64,000 bases of DNA from Burkholderia ubonensis (GCF_902833085.1 NZ_CADFEB010000006.1:186001-250000); one strand, 5' to 3'; counted from the first letter of the stretch, positions 52,696 through 61,981 are shown. Notes: a model not told the origin generated them from the letters alone. A program made the numbers and translations.

Positions 52696-52995
52696 TTAGT
52701 GGCCGAAGTAGACCGAGTCGCGCGGGTTGCGTGCGTTGATCGCCGGGGCGCCGCCCTGGACGACCGGTGCGGCCTGCGCACCGTAGCCGGTGCTGTCGGC
52801 GCCCTGCACGCGGGCTTGCGCGGCCAGGATGTCGTCCGGGTAGTGCGGGCTCGCGACGCTCGGCTTGTAGCCGGCCTGCTCGAGCTGGACCAGTTCGTTG
52901 CGCACTTGCGCACGGGTCACGGTGCTTTGCGCGAATGCGCCGAACGAGGCGGACAGGGCGGTGGCGGCAACGACTGCGGCGATGAGCGATTTCAT
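52696..52995 (-). CDS. DUF4148 periplasmic protein
   Basis: A 99-residue secreted protein common in Burkholderia. A signal peptide (MKSLIAAVVAATALSASFG, cleavage after AFA) precedes the DUF4148 core STVTRAQVRNELVQLEQAGY followed by KPSVASPHYPDDILAAQARV. The C-terminus ends SVYFGH. Function is unknown; related small proteins are often stress- or regulator-responsive. The ribosome-binding site GAGGTCATC precedes the ATG. It is convergent with the cyclase gene. Confidence 0.9.
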   Translation of the reverse strand: MKSLIAAVVAATALSASFGAFAQSTVTRAQVRNELVQLEQAGYKPSVASPHYPDDILAAQARVQGADSTGYGAQAAPVVQGGAPAINARNPRDSVYFGH

Positions 52996-53215
52996 GATGA
53001 CCTCCGATGTTTGTTTGGCTTTCCGCGTTTCGACACCATGTCGTAAGCGGTTGAATACATCGTAGGCGTCGGAGGATTCAGGGTAAACGTTGATTTGGAT
53101 GAAAGATCATTGCGCCTGAGATAACAATTTCGAGAAAAATGCCGTCGGTCCCTAATGATTGCGGTGAGTCTTGTAATGGATCGGGGCAGGCGGCGCGCCC
53201 AAGTGACGCAGCGGG

Positions 53216-53476
53216 TCAGACGCTGTCGGCGTCGTCGATTTCCTTGCGCTCGCGGCGCTCCTCGTTGCCGCGGCGCGCCCGCAGGCGCTGGCGCGACAGC
53301 ACGGCGATCACCTGCTGGGTGGGGGCGCCGGAAGGGAGTTCGTTGCGGATGCGGTCGGCCACCATCGGCAGGCCCGCGCGCTGCCGGCGCAGCGCCTTCG
53401 CGATTGCCCGGCGGCATTCGTCCCCGTGGCAGTCCCATTCGTCACGGATTCTCTGGCAATAACGGCATGTGTCCAT
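53216..53476 (-). CDS. Small cysteine-rich protein of unknown function
   Basis: An 86-residue protein. The N-terminus reads MDTCRYCQRIRDEWDCHGDE with further Cys at residue 21, giving a CxxC ... C-H ... C arrangement capable of binding zinc. The remainder is basic (RQRLRARRGNEERRERKE). No family was recognised. The start is the ATG at 53476; the longer open frame upstream of it reads through a region without family features. Coding status is supported mainly by the ordered cysteine pattern. Confidence 0.5.
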   Translation of the reverse strand: MDTCRYCQRIRDEWDCHGDECRRAIAKALRRQRAGLPMVADRIRNELPSGAPTQQVIAVLSRQRLRARRGNEERRERKEIDDADSV

Positions 53477-53556
53477 GGCGGACAGTCTAACGCGTCCTGC
53501 ATTGCCGCGACCCTGGCTAACGAAGGGTTGAGAATCCGCGACGTGTTCCGCTGAGC

Positions 53557-54315
53557 TCACGCTCCCAGCTCGGGCTGGCGCGTGTCCGGCGGCGCGGCGA
53601 GCGGGGCGGCGGCTGCTTGCGGCGCTTTCGCGTTTTCGCGCCTTTCGAGGAAATGCATCGCCAGCGCGGTGATCGTCAGCAACGCGAACGCGGCGGGGCC
53701 CGTCATCGCGGCATGGCTGATCTGCAGCAGATATCCCGCCACGGCGAGCATGATGCCGAGCACCACGGCGGCTCGCGTGCGCCGGCGCAGCCAGCGTTCG
53801 AGCCCGACGAACGCCGTCGCGAAAAACGCCGCCCAGGAGCCGGTCAGGCTGATGAACGACCCGACACCGCCCGTCCAGCGGTCGACCCAGAAGTTGTTCA
53901 GCAGCGTCGCGATGGCCGTGTGCTGGTCGGGCGTCATCTGCGCGGCGATCTGCAGCAAGCGGCCGAGCCCGATGCCGCCGACCGCGTCGAGCACCGTGTA
54001 GGCCACCAGGAAAACGAAGGTCGACAGGCGCGCGAGCCATGCGACCGGGCCCGGATCGTCGCCGACGAGCAGCCACAGCCCGATGCAGACGAGCACGACG
54101 CACGGCGTCTGGATCATGTGCAGCGCAAACCACCAGCCGGGGCCGAAATACGCAAGCGCTTCGTGATGGTGATCGTATTCGGGCTTCGACAGGTAATCGA
54201 ACATGCCGGGTTCCTGCGTGAACCCGGCAGGATGAAACAGCTCGATCGTCGCCAGCACGAGCGGCGCGACGAAAAGGCACAGCCACCACAGCACGGCCCG
54301 GGTTGTTCGGTTCAT
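53557..54315 (-). CDS. Integral membrane protein of unknown function
   Basis: A 252-residue protein with about six hydrophobic segments, including VLWWLCLFVAPLVLATIELF, HMIQTPCVVLVCIGLWLLVG, STFVFLVAYTVLDAVGGIGL and FISLTGSWAAFFATAFVGLE. The C-terminal 25 residues are Ala/Pro-rich. No catalytic motif is visible and no family was recognised. A good AAGGAG site seven bases before the ATG at 54315 supports the start. The 96-residue protein gene lies upstream on the same strand. Confidence 0.75.
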   Translation of the reverse strand: MNRTTRAVLWWLCLFVAPLVLATIELFHPAGFTQEPGMFDYLSKPEYDHHHEALAYFGPGWWFALHMIQTPCVVLVCIGLWLLVGDDPGPVAWLARLSTFVFLVAYTVLDAVGGIGLGRLLQIAAQMTPDQHTAIATLLNNFWVDRWTGGVGSFISLTGSWAAFFATAFVGLERWLRRRTRAAVVLGIMLAVAGYLLQISHAAMTGPAAFALLTITALAMHFLERRENAKAPQAAAAPLAAPPDTRQPELGA

Positions 54316-54525
54316 GTTCGGCTCCTTCCTGAATGGCTCAAGAATCGCATCGACGACGAACCGCGCACGGCGCGCAGGCCGGCACGTATGCGATATTGGT
54401 TACGGAATTAAAATAATCGATTAAAAGATTTGGCGCGAATACTTGATCGAGCGGCACGCTCCATTCGCTCTCGATCAGCATAGGGCACGCCGGGTTGATA
54501 AGCCAGCGTACCCGGCGTGAAAATC

Positions 54526-54816
54526 TCATAACACTTTAAAATTGACTACTCTCGTTTCCGGTGCAATTGGAATGTTTGTGATGAGCGTCGCATGAGCGCT
54601 CCAATCTTCCCCAATGATGACGAAGGGATAGGATGCTCGCCATTCCCCATCGGCGTCGATCGTCACTTTCCATTCGCCATCCGTCACGATTTTCCCCGCC
54701 TTCTTGAGGCAAACATGAACCTGGTGCTCGACTGGGCCCGAGCCCCGGATGCGCAGTGGTCCTGGAGCAAGGATCTCGTTTTCCGCGGGATGTACGATTT
54801 CAAAAGGTTTGGACAT
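54526..54816 (-). CDS. Small Ig-fold-like protein of unknown function
   Basis: A 96-residue protein. It reads like a single beta-sandwich domain: MSKPFEIVHPAENEILAPGP, then LRIRGSGPVEHQVHVCLKK and a terminal strand pair ending RVVNFKVL. The pattern resembles Ig-like domains in bacterial surface or chitin-associated proteins, but there is no signal peptide. CAGGAG seven bases before the ATG at 54816 supports it. Base composition is less GC-rich than neighbouring genes. Function unknown. Confidence 0.6.
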   Translation of the reverse strand: MSKPFEIVHPAENEILAPGPLRIRGSGPVEHQVHVCLKKAGKIVTDGEWKVTIDADGEWRASYPFVIIGEDWSAHATLITNIPIAPETRVVNFKVL

Positions 54817-55132
54817 TTTCGGCTCCTGTTTGGTTGTCCCCTGAATGGCTGGCCGGCCCCATATATTCGCCGCTAATGCAGTATTGTTTTAACGGAGGCT
54901 TTTGGCAAGCAGGCTGCCTGAGTTGACAGGTGTGCCGTTGTTTTTAATCGGAGATTTTGGAGGGAGGGAACGCGGTTTCCCTCCCGGCATCAGTTATTTA
55001 TCGATACCTGCACGATCGAACGGCGTATTCGATGTTTTGCAATACACGCTGTTTCAGCCCCGGGATTGTCGCCCGTCATCCAATTGCCGGCGGGTTGCGT
55101 GCATGAAGCCGCGCAACCCGCTTGCCGCTTGC
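54817..55132. other. 316-bp intergenic region
   Basis: No supported gene. It lies between the Ig-like protein gene and the phosphatase gene 3' end, is moderately AT-rich, and includes a CGGGTTGCGTGCATGAAGC stretch followed by GCGCAACCCG, which can form a hairpin (about 55092-55119) near the phosphatase stop. Confidence 0.4.
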
Positions 55133-56821
55133 TTACCGTTCGCGGCGCTTCTTGCTCATCACGATCGTCTCGAACAGCTCGTACTGCGCGGTCGGCTGCT
55201 GGTCCGCGCCCGGCGCATGGTAGTAGCGCATCGTGATCGTCGTGTCGCCGCCCGGCGTGCCCGGATCGTGGTCGAACACCGCAATCCCGTAGCCGGTGCC
55301 CGTATCGCGGCGCGCGGACCAGATCGCGTCCTCGAGCGCGTCGGCGGGCTTGCGCACGAACGTATTCGGCGTCGTGCCCGGCACCGGCCGGTTCGGCTTG
55401 GTGAATACCTTCGCCTGCGCGAAGCCCGTTGCGGGGTTTTCGCCGTATACGTCGAGCGGCGCGCTGGTGCCGCCGCCGCCGAGGATCAGGTGGATCGTCC
55501 CGTGGCTCGTGTCGAACGTCGCGCGCGCCGGATCGGCCGTCACGACCGGACGCGGCTGCAGCGTGTCGACCACTTCGCCCGTCGCGGCGTCGACGCCCGC
55601 GCGGTGGTTGCAGCCGCGCACCGGGTAGCTGCGCTCGTAGTCGTGATCGTGGCCGCACAGCACGAGATCGACGCCGTAGCGGTCGAACAGCGGCAGCCAC
55701 GCTTCGCGGATGCCCTTGTCCGAGCCGTTGCCGGTCTTCGACGAGCTCAGCGCGTCCTGGTGCATCTGCACGACGATCCAGTCGATGCCGTCGTCCTTCG
55801 ACGCGTGGTGCAGCGTGCGTTCGAGCCAGCGGGTCTGCTCGCCGCGGCTGTAGCCGCGGATGTAGAACGACGTGCCCGGCTCGATCGGCGGATGGCCGGT
55901 GCTCGCCGCGGGCGCGAGCGGGTTCGGACCGGCGACGAACGCGCCCGCGTCCTGGTAGACCACGTCGTCCGCGTCGAGCGAGATGAACAGCACCGAGCTC
56001 ACGCGGAAGCTGTACCAGCGGCCCGGAAAGTGCGTGCCGTTCCCGGGCAGCGCGTAGCGCGCGAGATACGAATCGAAACCCTGCGGGCCGTTGTTGAACT
56101 CGACTTCGTGGTTGCCGGGGCAGGGCATCCACGGGCGATTCGCGGCCGACGTCTGGTTGTTGTTGCCGAAGTCGCGCCACACCTCGGGCTGGTGCGCCGG
56201 GTTCAGGTTCGCGTAGCACAGGTCGCCGTTCAGCAGATGGAACAGCGGCTGGAATTGCTCGACCGCCTGCACCGCGAAGCGGCTTTGCGGCGACGACAGC
56301 ACCCAGGCGCCGTTCGGCGTCGCGAGATCGCCGTAGCTCGTGAAGCGGAACGGCGCGCGGCCGCGCGGCGCGGTCGCGAAGCTCGCGGTAAACGGTTGCG
56401 CGGCGTTGCCGTCGTTGTCGGCCGTGAGCACGTACTGATAGCGGGTGCCCGGTTTGAGGCCGTGCACGCGCGCGTGATAGGTGAACACCGTCTCGCCGTT
56501 GAGGCCGTCCGTATACAGGCGCTGCACGCCGTGCACGACGTGCGGATGCTCGCCGTCGGCGCTGATCCGTGCGCGCGGATTGACCGCCGGCGCGAGCGAC
56601 GCCCACGAGATCACGACTTCCGACGCCGGGTCGTCGCCCCACGTCAGGTGGATCTGCTCGGGCGTGCCGTCCGGGCTCGACGCGGCGGCCTTGCCGGCTG
56701 CCGCGAGGCCGCCCGCCGCGGTCGCGAGGCCGGACACGCCGGCGAGTTTCAGGAAGCCGCGGCGCGAGACGGCGGCGACCGGTTCGTTTTGTTGATCGGG
56801 GGCGTTGTCCTGGTTCGACAT
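55133..56821 (-). CDS. Tat-exported purple acid phosphatase-like metallophosphoesterase
   Basis: A 562-residue protein. A twin-arginine signal (AAVSRRGFLKLAGVSG, residues about 17-32) implies folded export. A fibronectin-like domain (IHLTWGDDPASEVVISWASL) follows, as in plant purple acid phosphatases, then a metallophosphoesterase domain with dispersed metal-ligand motifs: YGDLATPNG, LLNGDLCYANLN, CPGNHEVEF, VQMHQDALSSS and LCGHDHDYERSYP. The expected activity is hydrolysis of phosphate esters at acid pH outside the cytoplasmic membrane. The ATG at 56821 was selected because the Tat motif then sits at the usual distance. Confidence 0.92.
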   Translation of the reverse strand: MSNQDNAPDQQNEPVAAVSRRGFLKLAGVSGLATAAGGLAAAGKAAASSPDGTPEQIHLTWGDDPASEVVISWASLAPAVNPRARISADGEHPHVVHGVQRLYTDGLNGETVFTYHARVHGLKPGTRYQYVLTADNDGNAAQPFTASFATAPRGRAPFRFTSYGDLATPNGAWVLSSPQSRFAVQAVEQFQPLFHLLNGDLCYANLNPAHQPEVWRDFGNNNQTSAANRPWMPCPGNHEVEFNNGPQGFDSYLARYALPGNGTHFPGRWYSFRVSSVLFISLDADDVVYQDAGAFVAGPNPLAPAASTGHPPIEPGTSFYIRGYSRGEQTRWLERTLHHASKDDGIDWIVVQMHQDALSSSKTGNGSDKGIREAWLPLFDRYGVDLVLCGHDHDYERSYPVRGCNHRAGVDAATGEVVDTLQPRPVVTADPARATFDTSHGTIHLILGGGGTSAPLDVYGENPATGFAQAKVFTKPNRPVPGTTPNTFVRKPADALEDAIWSARRDTGTGYGIAVFDHDPGTPGGDTTITMRYYHAPGADQQPTAQYELFETIVMSKKRRER

Positions 56822-57265
56822 GGTCGGGATTCTCGGTGAAAGGAGCACGAGGACGCGAAGCGGCTCAGTCCGCGCAACACGGGCTGGCGCACGCGTGGGC
56901 CGGAAACGAGCGGGATCCCGGCGACACGCATTGTTGACGGGGAGTTTTGCCGGGTTGTGACAGTGGGGGCGGCGGCCCACGTGCTTGTCATGCCTCCAGC
57001 AGCCGAAAGCGCGTTTCGCATTGCGGAATCCACTTCGGATTCCCGCGTCCGTCGTCGTTTCATCGATTGAAAATATGTTTTGCATCGCAAAAACAGCTGC
57101 TTATCTCATTGAAAAGCAAGGGAAATTTATATCTTATGTCTTATATAAGACTTCGCCGCAATGCAGCGAAGCAGCGCTACTATTTGGTCATGCAGTTCGC
57201 TTCGACAGACGAGGCGGGCACGCTGAACCCTTTACTCAATTGCGCTTCGTTCCCAGGAGATAGAC
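56822..57265. other. 444-bp control region upstream of aceA
   Basis: Divergent region between the phosphatase and aceA genes. It contains a perfect 14-bp operator-like palindrome (listed separately) and a CCAGGAGATAGAC ribosome-binding site before aceA. No gene is supported within it. Confidence 0.6.
57138..57151. promoter_or_regulatory. Perfect palindrome, probable regulator site for aceA
   Basis: GTCTTATATAAGAC is a perfect 14-bp inverted repeat 114 bp before the aceA start. The AT-rich core stands out strongly in this GC-rich genome. Symmetrical TTATATAA-centred sites are the kind bound by GntR-type dimers; the regulator is not identified. Confidence 0.65.
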
Positions 57266-58846
57266 ATGTCCCAATATCAAGACGACATCAAGGCAGTTGC
57301 TGGTTTGAAAGAGAACCACGGCAGCGCGTGGAATGCCATCAGCCCCGAGTATGCCGCCCGCATGCGTGCTCAGAACAAGTTCAAGACGGGCCTGGACATC
57401 GCAAGGTACACCGCGAAGATCATGCGCGCCGACATGGCCGCATACGACGCCGACCCGTCGAAGTACACGCAGTCGCTGGGCTGCTGGCACGGCTTCATCG
57501 GCCAGCAGAAGATGATCTCCATCAAGAAGCACTTCAACAGCACCGAGCGCCGCTATCTTTACCTGTCCGGCTGGATGGTGGCCGCGCTGCGCTCCGAGTT
57601 CGGCCCGCTGCCGGACCAGTCGATGCACGAAAAAACCTCCGTCAGCGCGCTGATCCGCGAGCTGTACACGTTCCTGCGCCAGGCCGACGCCCGTGAGCTG
57701 GGCGGCCTGTTCCGCGAGCTGGACGCGGCCGTTGGCCCTGCGAAGGCCGCGATCCAGGAAAAGATCGACAACCACGTCACCCACGTCGTGCCGATCATCG
57801 CCGACATCGACGCGGGCTTCGGCAACGCGGAAGCCACGTACCTGCTGGCCAAGCAGTTCATCGAAGCGGGCGCATGCTGCATCCAGATCGAAAACCAGGT
57901 GTCCGACGAGAAGCAGTGCGGCCACCAGGACGGCAAGGTCACCGTGCCGCACGAGGACTTCCTGGCCAAGATCCGCGCGATCCGCTACGCGTTCCTGGAA
58001 CTGGGCGTGGACGACGGCATCATCGTCGCCCGTACCGACTCGCTGGGCGCCGGCCTGACCAAGCAGATCGCCGTGACCAACACGCCGGGCGACCTGGGCG
58101 ACCAATACAACGCGTTCCTCGACTGCGAAGAACTGTCGGCCGACCAACTGGGCAACGGTGACGTCGTCATCAAGCGCGACGGCAAGCTGCTGCGTCCGAA
58201 GCGCCTGCCCAGCAACCTGTTCCAGTTCCGCGCCGGCACGGGCGAAGCGCGCTGCGTGCTGGATTGCATCACGTCGCTGCAAAACGGCGCCGACCTGCTG
58301 TGGATCGAAACCGAAAAGCCGCATATCGCGCAGATCGGCGGCATGGTCAGCGAGATCCGCAAGGTCATCCCGAACGCCAAGCTGGTGTACAACAACAGCC
58401 CGTCGTTCAACTGGACGCTGAATTTCCGCCAGCAGGCGTATGACGCGATGAAGGCCGCGGGCAAGGATGTGTCGGCATACGACCGTGCGCAACTGATGAG
58501 CGTGGAATACGACGAGTCCGAACTGGCGAAGCTCGCCGACGAAAAGATCCGCACCTTCCAGGCCGATGCATCGCGCGAAGCGGGCATCTTCCACCACCTG
58601 ATCACGCTGCCGACGTACCACACCGCCGCGCTGTCGACCGACAACCTGGCCAAGGAATACTTCGGCGACCAGGGCATGCTGGGCTACGTGGCCGGCGTGC
58701 AGCGCAAGGAAATCCGTCAGGGCATCGCGTGCGTCAAGCACCAGAACATGTCCGGCTCGGACATCGGCGACGACCACAAGGAATACTTCAGCGGCGAAGC
58801 GGCGCTGAAGGCGGCGGGTAAGGACAACACGATGAATCAGTTCTGA
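57266..58846 (+). CDS. aceA: Isocitrate lyase
   Basis: A 526-residue isocitrate lyase of the long bacterial type. It cleaves isocitrate to glyoxylate and succinate, allowing growth on acetate and fatty acids. The catalytic KQCGH motif is at residues 216-220 (EKQCGHQDGKV). Metal- and substrate-binding stretches include IADIDAGFGNAEATYLLAKQ, GIIVARTDSLGA and VYNNSPSFNWTLNF. The ATG follows AGGAGATAGAC. The gene is monocistronic, flanked by an operator-like palindrome and a strong terminator. Malate synthase is not encoded in the window. Confidence 0.98.
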   Translation: MSQYQDDIKAVAGLKENHGSAWNAISPEYAARMRAQNKFKTGLDIARYTAKIMRADMAAYDADPSKYTQSLGCWHGFIGQQKMISIKKHFNSTERRYLYLSGWMVAALRSEFGPLPDQSMHEKTSVSALIRELYTFLRQADARELGGLFRELDAAVGPAKAAIQEKIDNHVTHVVPIIADIDAGFGNAEATYLLAKQFIEAGACCIQIENQVSDEKQCGHQDGKVTVPHEDFLAKIRAIRYAFLELGVDDGIIVARTDSLGAGLTKQIAVTNTPGDLGDQYNAFLDCEELSADQLGNGDVVIKRDGKLLRPKRLPSNLFQFRAGTGEARCVLDCITSLQNGADLLWIETEKPHIAQIGGMVSEIRKVIPNAKLVYNNSPSFNWTLNFRQQAYDAMKAAGKDVSAYDRAQLMSVEYDESELAKLADEKIRTFQADASREAGIFHHLITLPTYHTAALSTDNLAKEYFGDQGMLGYVAGVQRKEIRQGIACVKHQNMSGSDIGDDHKEYFSGEAALKAAGKDNTMNQF

Positions 58847-58866
58847 TGCCAGTCATACCCCAAGCA

Positions 58867-58898
58867 AAACGCCAACCCGTGCGGGTTGGCGTTTTTTT
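58867..58898 (+). terminator. Intrinsic terminator of aceA
   Basis: GCCAACCCG-TG-CGGGTTGGC forms a strong stem, extended by flanking AAAC/GTTT, with a run of seven Ts directly after. It lies 20 bp beyond the aceA stop. Confidence 0.95.
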
Positions 58899-59623
58899 AT
58901 TCGGCGAGACGGTCCCATGCATCGTCCTGTTCATTGGGGGAACGATATGTTCCGGAAATTTCTACTAGTAAGACGAATCAACTGGAGCGACAGAAACTGA
59001 TTTTTATGAAGAGCCATTGCATCGATGGATTTTAAAAAATCGAAATTGAATGAAAGGTGTTTGCAGCCTGTATGCTGGACATCGACAAAGCGACACGGTA
59101 GCGGTCGGCGCAATAAAGATGTCAAATAGCCGCCTTCGATTTATCCGGGAAAGTACTGACGGAAATGCCAAAACTGTAGGCTAATCTTTACGCCATAGAT
59201 GGCTGAAAGAATTAGAAACTTTAATTGGCCACTCGACATGACCACGGGGCTTCCACTCTCAGTTTCAATTTTTGCGACGCCGTTTGCGCTGCAAGGGACG
59301 TCTCCCTTGCGCGTCCGCGCCATTGCATTTGTGCGGATGTCGATTGCACGCTCCATTGTTCCGGACGCCGGGGGCGTATGGTCGTCGGCCGTCAACGATG
59401 CATACGGTCGTACACGCGCTTCAATGAGGCATTACGCGAGGTTATAAGAACGACCTCGACGACTGCATGAATTCCGAAAAGGACGATGCATTGGAGAGGC
59501 GTTTTTCGACATGCCCTTGTTTAGATCTGTTGTAGGTGTTGCTGTGCAACTCCCGGCTTCGTCGAAGGAAAGAACCTGACTCGGAGACGCGGATCCTCAA
59601 ACTTGTTCGGAGAGGAGTCGATT
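58899..59623. other. 725-bp lower-GC intergenic region
   Basis: No supported gene. Two overlapping short frames of about 80 codons on opposite strands (59141-59447) lack recognisable family features and good ribosome-binding sites. Composition is visibly more AT-rich than the core flank, continuing into the pepsin-like and depolymerase genes. Confidence 0.45.
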
Positions 59624-60751
59624 ATGCCAAGCTATGTACGGATACCCATCACCAACATCAACATGGACGGTGACTATACCGGTGTCGTCACGGTCGGCGT
59701 CGGCGAGAGCGCCAAATCTTTGAATTTGATTCTTGACACGGGTAGCAGCGCCTTGGCGGTAAGCGACAAGAAGTATTCGCCTGTACTCGGTGCCGGGACA
59801 GCAGCGACGAACCTCGGCCAGGTCGAATCCTACGGTGATGGAAGCAGCTTTGCGGGCGCGGTCCTGCGAGACACCGTCCAAATCGGCGATGTTACCGGTA
59901 CGAATGTCCCGGTTGCGGTTGCCTACGACGCTACGGATTCCATGTTCCGCGGCGCGGATGGCATTCTGGGCTTGGCCTATCAGGGGCTCGACGATGCGTT
60001 TTTGCTACCTGGCCCCACGTGGCCGGAAAAGTACACGCCGTCCCAGATCGAGCACGGCAAGCGGACGACCGTTGTCCCGTGCCTGATGCAGTTGGCCAAT
60101 GAGGGCTTGCTGCTGGAGAAGATGGCCTTTCGTACACGTCGCTCATTCGTGAAGGTCGGTCCCACTCCGGGCACTGATCCGTTGAACGAGGGGACCTTTA
60201 TCCTTGGAGGAGGAGAGGAGGCGACCGATCTCTATACCGGGACTTTTCAAATTGCTGCGGTTCTGGCAGACGACTGGTACAGCACAAACCTCGTGTCGGT
60301 GGGCATTGGCGATCAGCAATTCCCTGTCTCATCGCGGCCCCAGACAGGTATGCCGACAAACTCGATTGTCGATAGCGGCACGAACACGCTCGTCCTCGGT
60401 CCGACGATCATCAACCGTATCCTGTCCGCTCTGCCAACTGCCCAGCAGGCGTTGCTCAAGAGATCGATGGGTGGGAAATTGATACCCAACTCCGATCTGG
60501 ACCTTTCGGTGTGGCCGACGCTGTCTTTCACGCTCCAGGGGATAAGCGGCGGGCACGACGTAACACTGCAAGTGCCGCCGGAGAACTACTGGCAACTCGA
60601 CGCCGGCCAAGCGGGACAAGCGATTGCCGCCATTTCGCCAGCGCAGGCGGATGGCGGGGCAATCCTTGGTTTGCCGCTCATGAACGGCTACTACACGATC
60701 TTCGACGCCACCGCGGGCTTGGGTGTTATCAAGTTTGCAACGCCCAAGTAG
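59624..60751 (+). CDS. Pepsin-like aspartic protease (family A1)
   Basis: A 375-residue bilobal aspartic protease. Both catalytic motifs are intact: Asp38 in LNLILDTGSSALAVS and Asp250 in SIVDSGTNTLVLG. The flap tyrosine corresponds to Tyr70 in ESYGDGSSFAGAVLRDTVQI. The hydrophobic-hydrophobic-Gly segments DGILGLAYQG and GAILGLPLMNGYYTIFD match the pepsin folds that position the aspartates. Family A1 is common in eukaryotes and rare in bacteria (for example shewasin). The ATG at 59624 follows GGAGAGGAG and leaves no signal peptide or pro-segment, so the protein may act in the cytoplasm. Composition suggests transfer. Confidence 0.88.
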   Translation: MPSYVRIPITNINMDGDYTGVVTVGVGESAKSLNLILDTGSSALAVSDKKYSPVLGAGTAATNLGQVESYGDGSSFAGAVLRDTVQIGDVTGTNVPVAVAYDATDSMFRGADGILGLAYQGLDDAFLLPGPTWPEKYTPSQIEHGKRTTVVPCLMQLANEGLLLEKMAFRTRRSFVKVGPTPGTDPLNEGTFILGGGEEATDLYTGTFQIAAVLADDWYSTNLVSVGIGDQQFPVSSRPQTGMPTNSIVDSGTNTLVLGPTIINRILSALPTAQQALLKRSMGGKLIPNSDLDLSVWPTLSFTLQGISGGHDVTLQVPPENYWQLDAGQAGQAIAAISPAQADGGAILGLPLMNGYYTIFDATAGLGVIKFATPK

Positions 60752-60804
60752 GCCGTTCAAGGCGGTTTGTCGCCTGCCACGCGAAGCGTCCCGACCGAAG
60801 ATCC

Positions 60805-60833
60805 CTGCGCTCGCCCCTTCGGGGGCGGCGCAG
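60805..60833. terminator. Stable UUCG-tetraloop hairpin between convergent genes
   Basis: CTGCGC-T-CGCCCC pairs with GGGGCG-GCGCAG around TTCG, a 12-bp stem with one bulge and a C(UUCG)G-type tetraloop. It lies between the pepsin-like and depolymerase genes. There is no T tract, so it may act as a 3'-end stabiliser rather than an intrinsic terminator. Confidence 0.5.
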
Positions 60834-60919
60834 GAAACCGACCTGTGCTCTGAGCCGTGTCGTATTCGGGAGGTTGGCCGGAACGCTTGCCATGCACGAC
60901 TTGTGTTGGCTGGCAACGC

Positions 60920-61981
60920 TTAATGCGCTCCGCTCGAGATTCTGTCGATCATCGCCTTTACGGCTTTCATCTGATTTCCCGTCTTGGTGGCAAAGTTCGG
61001 ATCGTCGTAAGCAAACCAGTCCCAGCAACCATTGGGATTGCTCAACGTTTCCGGGTCGCCTTGGCCGATGAACAGCTGCGGGTAGAGCACGATGATGTTG
61101 TTGGTATCCGCCCACTGGTTGTAGCCGGTATTCCTGACGTACGTCGTGCCGAAAGTGGCTTCGCCTTCCGAAAAGGCGGGGTACTGCAAGCACCCGTGGA
61201 ATACGACGTGCAGCCGGCATGCTTGCCCATTGGCGCAATCGGCGGGCACGTAGATCCAGCCCGTGTCGGCCATGCTGTGCTGACGGGGGGTGCCGATGAA
61301 CTCGCTCTGGTCGAACTCGATGAAGCGTTGATCGTCGAGGCTGCCGGTGTTCCTCGGATTCAGGGGGCCGTAGATCCACTTCAGCAACTCGCCCGATGCG
61401 TCGAAGTGGCAGTTGTTGATGAACGGATTGCCCTTGAAATCACAGGTGTTCCCGAAGAAATCCGTGGGCATCGCATGTTCGGCCGGGACATTTTTTACGT
61501 ACTTGATGTTGGCGGTGCTGATGAAGTGCCGATAATAGGTCCGCAGGTCGTTCATTACGGACTGCATGACGACGGAATCCTGACTGCCCGAGAACATCCA
61601 GATCTTCTGGTTGGCCAGATTGGCGGTCGAATCGATCGCCTGACTGCGCGCATTTGCGTTCGTTATTTGAATCAGGGTGGGAATGTCGGTCGGCATGATG
61701 GCATCCATGCAGGCCGTCATGGCGATGACCAGACTTCCCTGGGAGCACGCGTAAGGGCCACCGGCGATGATGCCGGCGCCTTTCACGATCGACGAGTAGG
61801 CGACGTCGAATTGAACCGCCATGAATCCGCCCGAAGAGAGGCCCGAAACCGACGTTTGCTTGATATCGACGTTGAATGCGGGCAGTTTGGCAACTTGGGC
61901 GCCGAGCGGCGCGGACTGGGCCAAACCCGCGACCAGACCGCCTACACACAAGGCCCGCCGAAAGACTGTGCAATTCGACAT
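60920..61981 (-). CDS. Type-2 PHA/PHB depolymerase-like secreted esterase
   Basis: A 353-residue secreted alpha/beta hydrolase. The N-terminus has a signal peptide (FRRALCVGGLVAGLAQS, cleavage near GAQ). The nucleophile box VSGLSSGGFMAVQF has Ser49 in the G-L-S-S-G form, and later FGNTCDFKGNPFINNC and LHVVFHGCLQYPAFSEGE match extracellular depolymerases of the short-chain PHA type 2 family. The catalytic histidine is expected in the second of these regions. No separate substrate-binding domain follows. The ATG at 61981 follows AAGGAAGCGAGAC. It would degrade poly-3-hydroxybutyrate or related polyesters outside the cell. Confidence 0.88.
   Translation of the reverse strand: MSNCTVFRRALCVGGLVAGLAQSAPLGAQVAKLPAFNVDIKQTSVSGLSSGGFMAVQFDVAYSSIVKGAGIIAGGPYACSQGSLVIAMTACMDAIMPTDIPTLIQITNANARSQAIDSTANLANQKIWMFSGSQDSVVMQSVMNDLRTYYRHFISTANIKYVKNVPAEHAMPTDFFGNTCDFKGNPFINNCHFDASGELLKWIYGPLNPRNTGSLDDQRFIEFDQSEFIGTPRQHSMADTGWIYVPADCANGQACRLHVVFHGCLQYPAFSEGEATFGTTYVRNTGYNQWADTNNIIVLYPQLFIGQGDPETLSNPNGCWDWFAYDDPNFATKTGNQMKAVKAMIDRISSGAH

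Noticed and set aside
54338..54529. 63-codon minus-strand ORF overlapping the stop of the Ig-like protein gene by ATGA
   Set aside because: The overlap is suggestive, but the peptide has no recognisable fold and no independent support, so it was not annotated.
59141..59447. Overlapping short ORFs of about 80 codons on both strands
   Set aside because: Neither has a family match or good ribosome-binding site; at most one could be real, and the sequence does not say which.
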